Positions 12,431 through 12,723 of a DNA stretch of 12,723 nucleotides are shown here, one piece after another. Within the stretch, counting starts at the first letter, position 1. Each line of letters starts with the position of its first letter. The translations under genes and the position numbers were made by a program. The stretch is from contig CAYMLL010000232.1 of the NCBI GenBank assembly GCA_964390645.1, positions 1 through 12,723 on the forward strand. The letters run 5' to 3'. The DNA is from CAYMLL01 sp964390645 (GTDB lineage Bacteria > Planctomycetota > UBA8108). The notes beneath the pieces are model-generated. The model saw only the letters and a list, made by a program, of their open reading frames with translations, was not told the DNA's origin and searched no databases.

Positions 12431-12435
12431 CTCCC
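12431..12435 (-). promoter_or_regulatory. Ribosome binding site candidate for the pseudouridine synthase
   Basis: GGGAG on the minus strand sits 7 bases before GTG12423, an optimal distance. This favours it over GTG12444, which would leave this site inside the coding region. Confidence 0.45.
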
Positions 12436-12589
12436 ACCGGCCACCGTTCTTGTCGCCGAGGACGGGGGCCTTCGTTCCGGCTCCCGGGCGTTCCGGCGTC
12501 GGGGCTCTGCAAGGATCCCGTGGAGCTGTGCTGCTGGATGAGCGGGGCTCGGGACTTGTCGTCGAGTCGATCGACCCGGTCTGGATCGC

Positions 12590-12723
12590 CTACTGCGAAC
12601 CGTCGCCGGTCTCCGCCGTGCCCGTGCTCGGGGCGGTGCCCGTGCTCGGGGCGGTGTCCGTGCTCGGGGCGGTGCCCGTGCTCGGGGCGGTGTCCGTGCT
12701 CGGGGCGGTGTCCGTGCTCGGGG
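12590..12723 (-). CDS. C-terminal end of a minus-strand gene with APST(G/D)T repeats, cut off by the window
   Basis: On the minus strand the frame is open from the window edge to TAG at 12590-12592. It encodes about six copies of the hexapeptide Ala-Pro-Ser-Thr-(Gly or Asp)-Thr and then AETGDGSQ. This is a typical low-complexity, hydrophilic, disordered tail. The gene lies in the same direction as the pseudouridine synthase, 166 bases upstream of its start, so the two may share a transcript. The body of the protein is outside the window. In many bacteria the gene just before rluD is lspA (signal peptidase II), but nothing visible supports that here. The competing plus-strand frame (repeat Val-Pro-Val-Leu-Gly-Ala) has no clear start and is judged less likely. 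Confidence 0.5.
   Translation of the reverse strand, partial: PSTDTAPSTDTAPSTGTAPSTDTAPSTGTAPSTGTAETGDGSQ
12618..12723 (+). repeat. Six-copy 18-bp tandem repeat running off the window
   Basis: Unit GTGCCCGTGCTCGGGGCG, with copies starting at 12618, 12636, 12654, 12672, 12690 and 12708; the last is cut by the window end. The copies differ only at the fourth base (C, C, T, C, T, T), which switches Gly to Asp in the minus-strand reading. Such uniformity points to recent expansion, and more copies may lie beyond the edge. Confidence 0.95.

Noticed and set aside
12618..12723. CRISPR array
   Set aside because: The 18-bp units are contiguous with no spacers, so this is a simple tandem repeat.
12528..12723. 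Plus-strand gene reading through the 18-bp repeat (Val-Pro-Val-Leu-Gly-Ala units)
   Set aside because: The frame looks partly protein-like (VVESIDPVWIAYCEPSPV) but has no ribosome binding site or clear start and runs upstream antisense to the pseudouridine synthase. The minus-strand polar tail with a proper stop is more plausible.

Overview
The window is high-GC bacterial DNA with long, tightly spaced genes. It most resembles Planctomycetota. The main clues are a giant secreted protein that combines lamin-tail, CotH-kinase and beta-helix domains and ends in a dockerin with the tail ...DPTADGLSCD, and a small exported protein with a beta-sandwich domain I associate with planctomycete genomes. 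A hopanoid gene (hpnH) fits but does not prove this. No rRNA, tRNA, transposase, phage gene or CRISPR array was seen.

Layout from left to right: (1) 1-725, the 3' end of a rhomboid intramembrane protease (+). (2) 726-924, a leader with an extended -10 promoter, then hpnH (+), the radical SAM enzyme that starts hopanoid side-chain synthesis. Its start appears to be a non-standard ATC codon. The hpnH stop overlaps the GTG start of an unrecognised 136-residue protein, so the two form a translationally coupled pair. (3) 2511-2757, a spacer with a short direct repeat and a weak hairpin. (4) 2758-8586, one 1942-residue secreted multidomain protein (+) covering almost half the window. (5) 8630-9400, a PlsC-like acyltransferase (-), divergent from rsmD (+, 9487-10083), a 16S rRNA methyltransferase. 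(6) 10014-10976, an exported protein (-) whose 3' end overlaps rsmD tail to tail by 70 bp. (7) 10977-11325, a gap with no convincing gene. (8) 11326-12423, an RluA/RluD-type pseudouridine synthase (-) with an N-terminal tail made of a 15-bp tandem repeat. (9) 12590-12723, the C-terminus of another minus-strand gene, made of an 18-bp tandem repeat.

The genes do not form one pathway. HpnH and PlsC both act on membrane lipids, RsmD and the pseudouridine synthase both modify rRNA, and the giant protein and the exported protein belong to the cell surface or periplasm. The best candidates for new biology are the hpnH-partner gene with its unusual start, the CotH/beta-helix/dockerin giant, and the two in-frame minisatellites that face each other across one intergenic gap.
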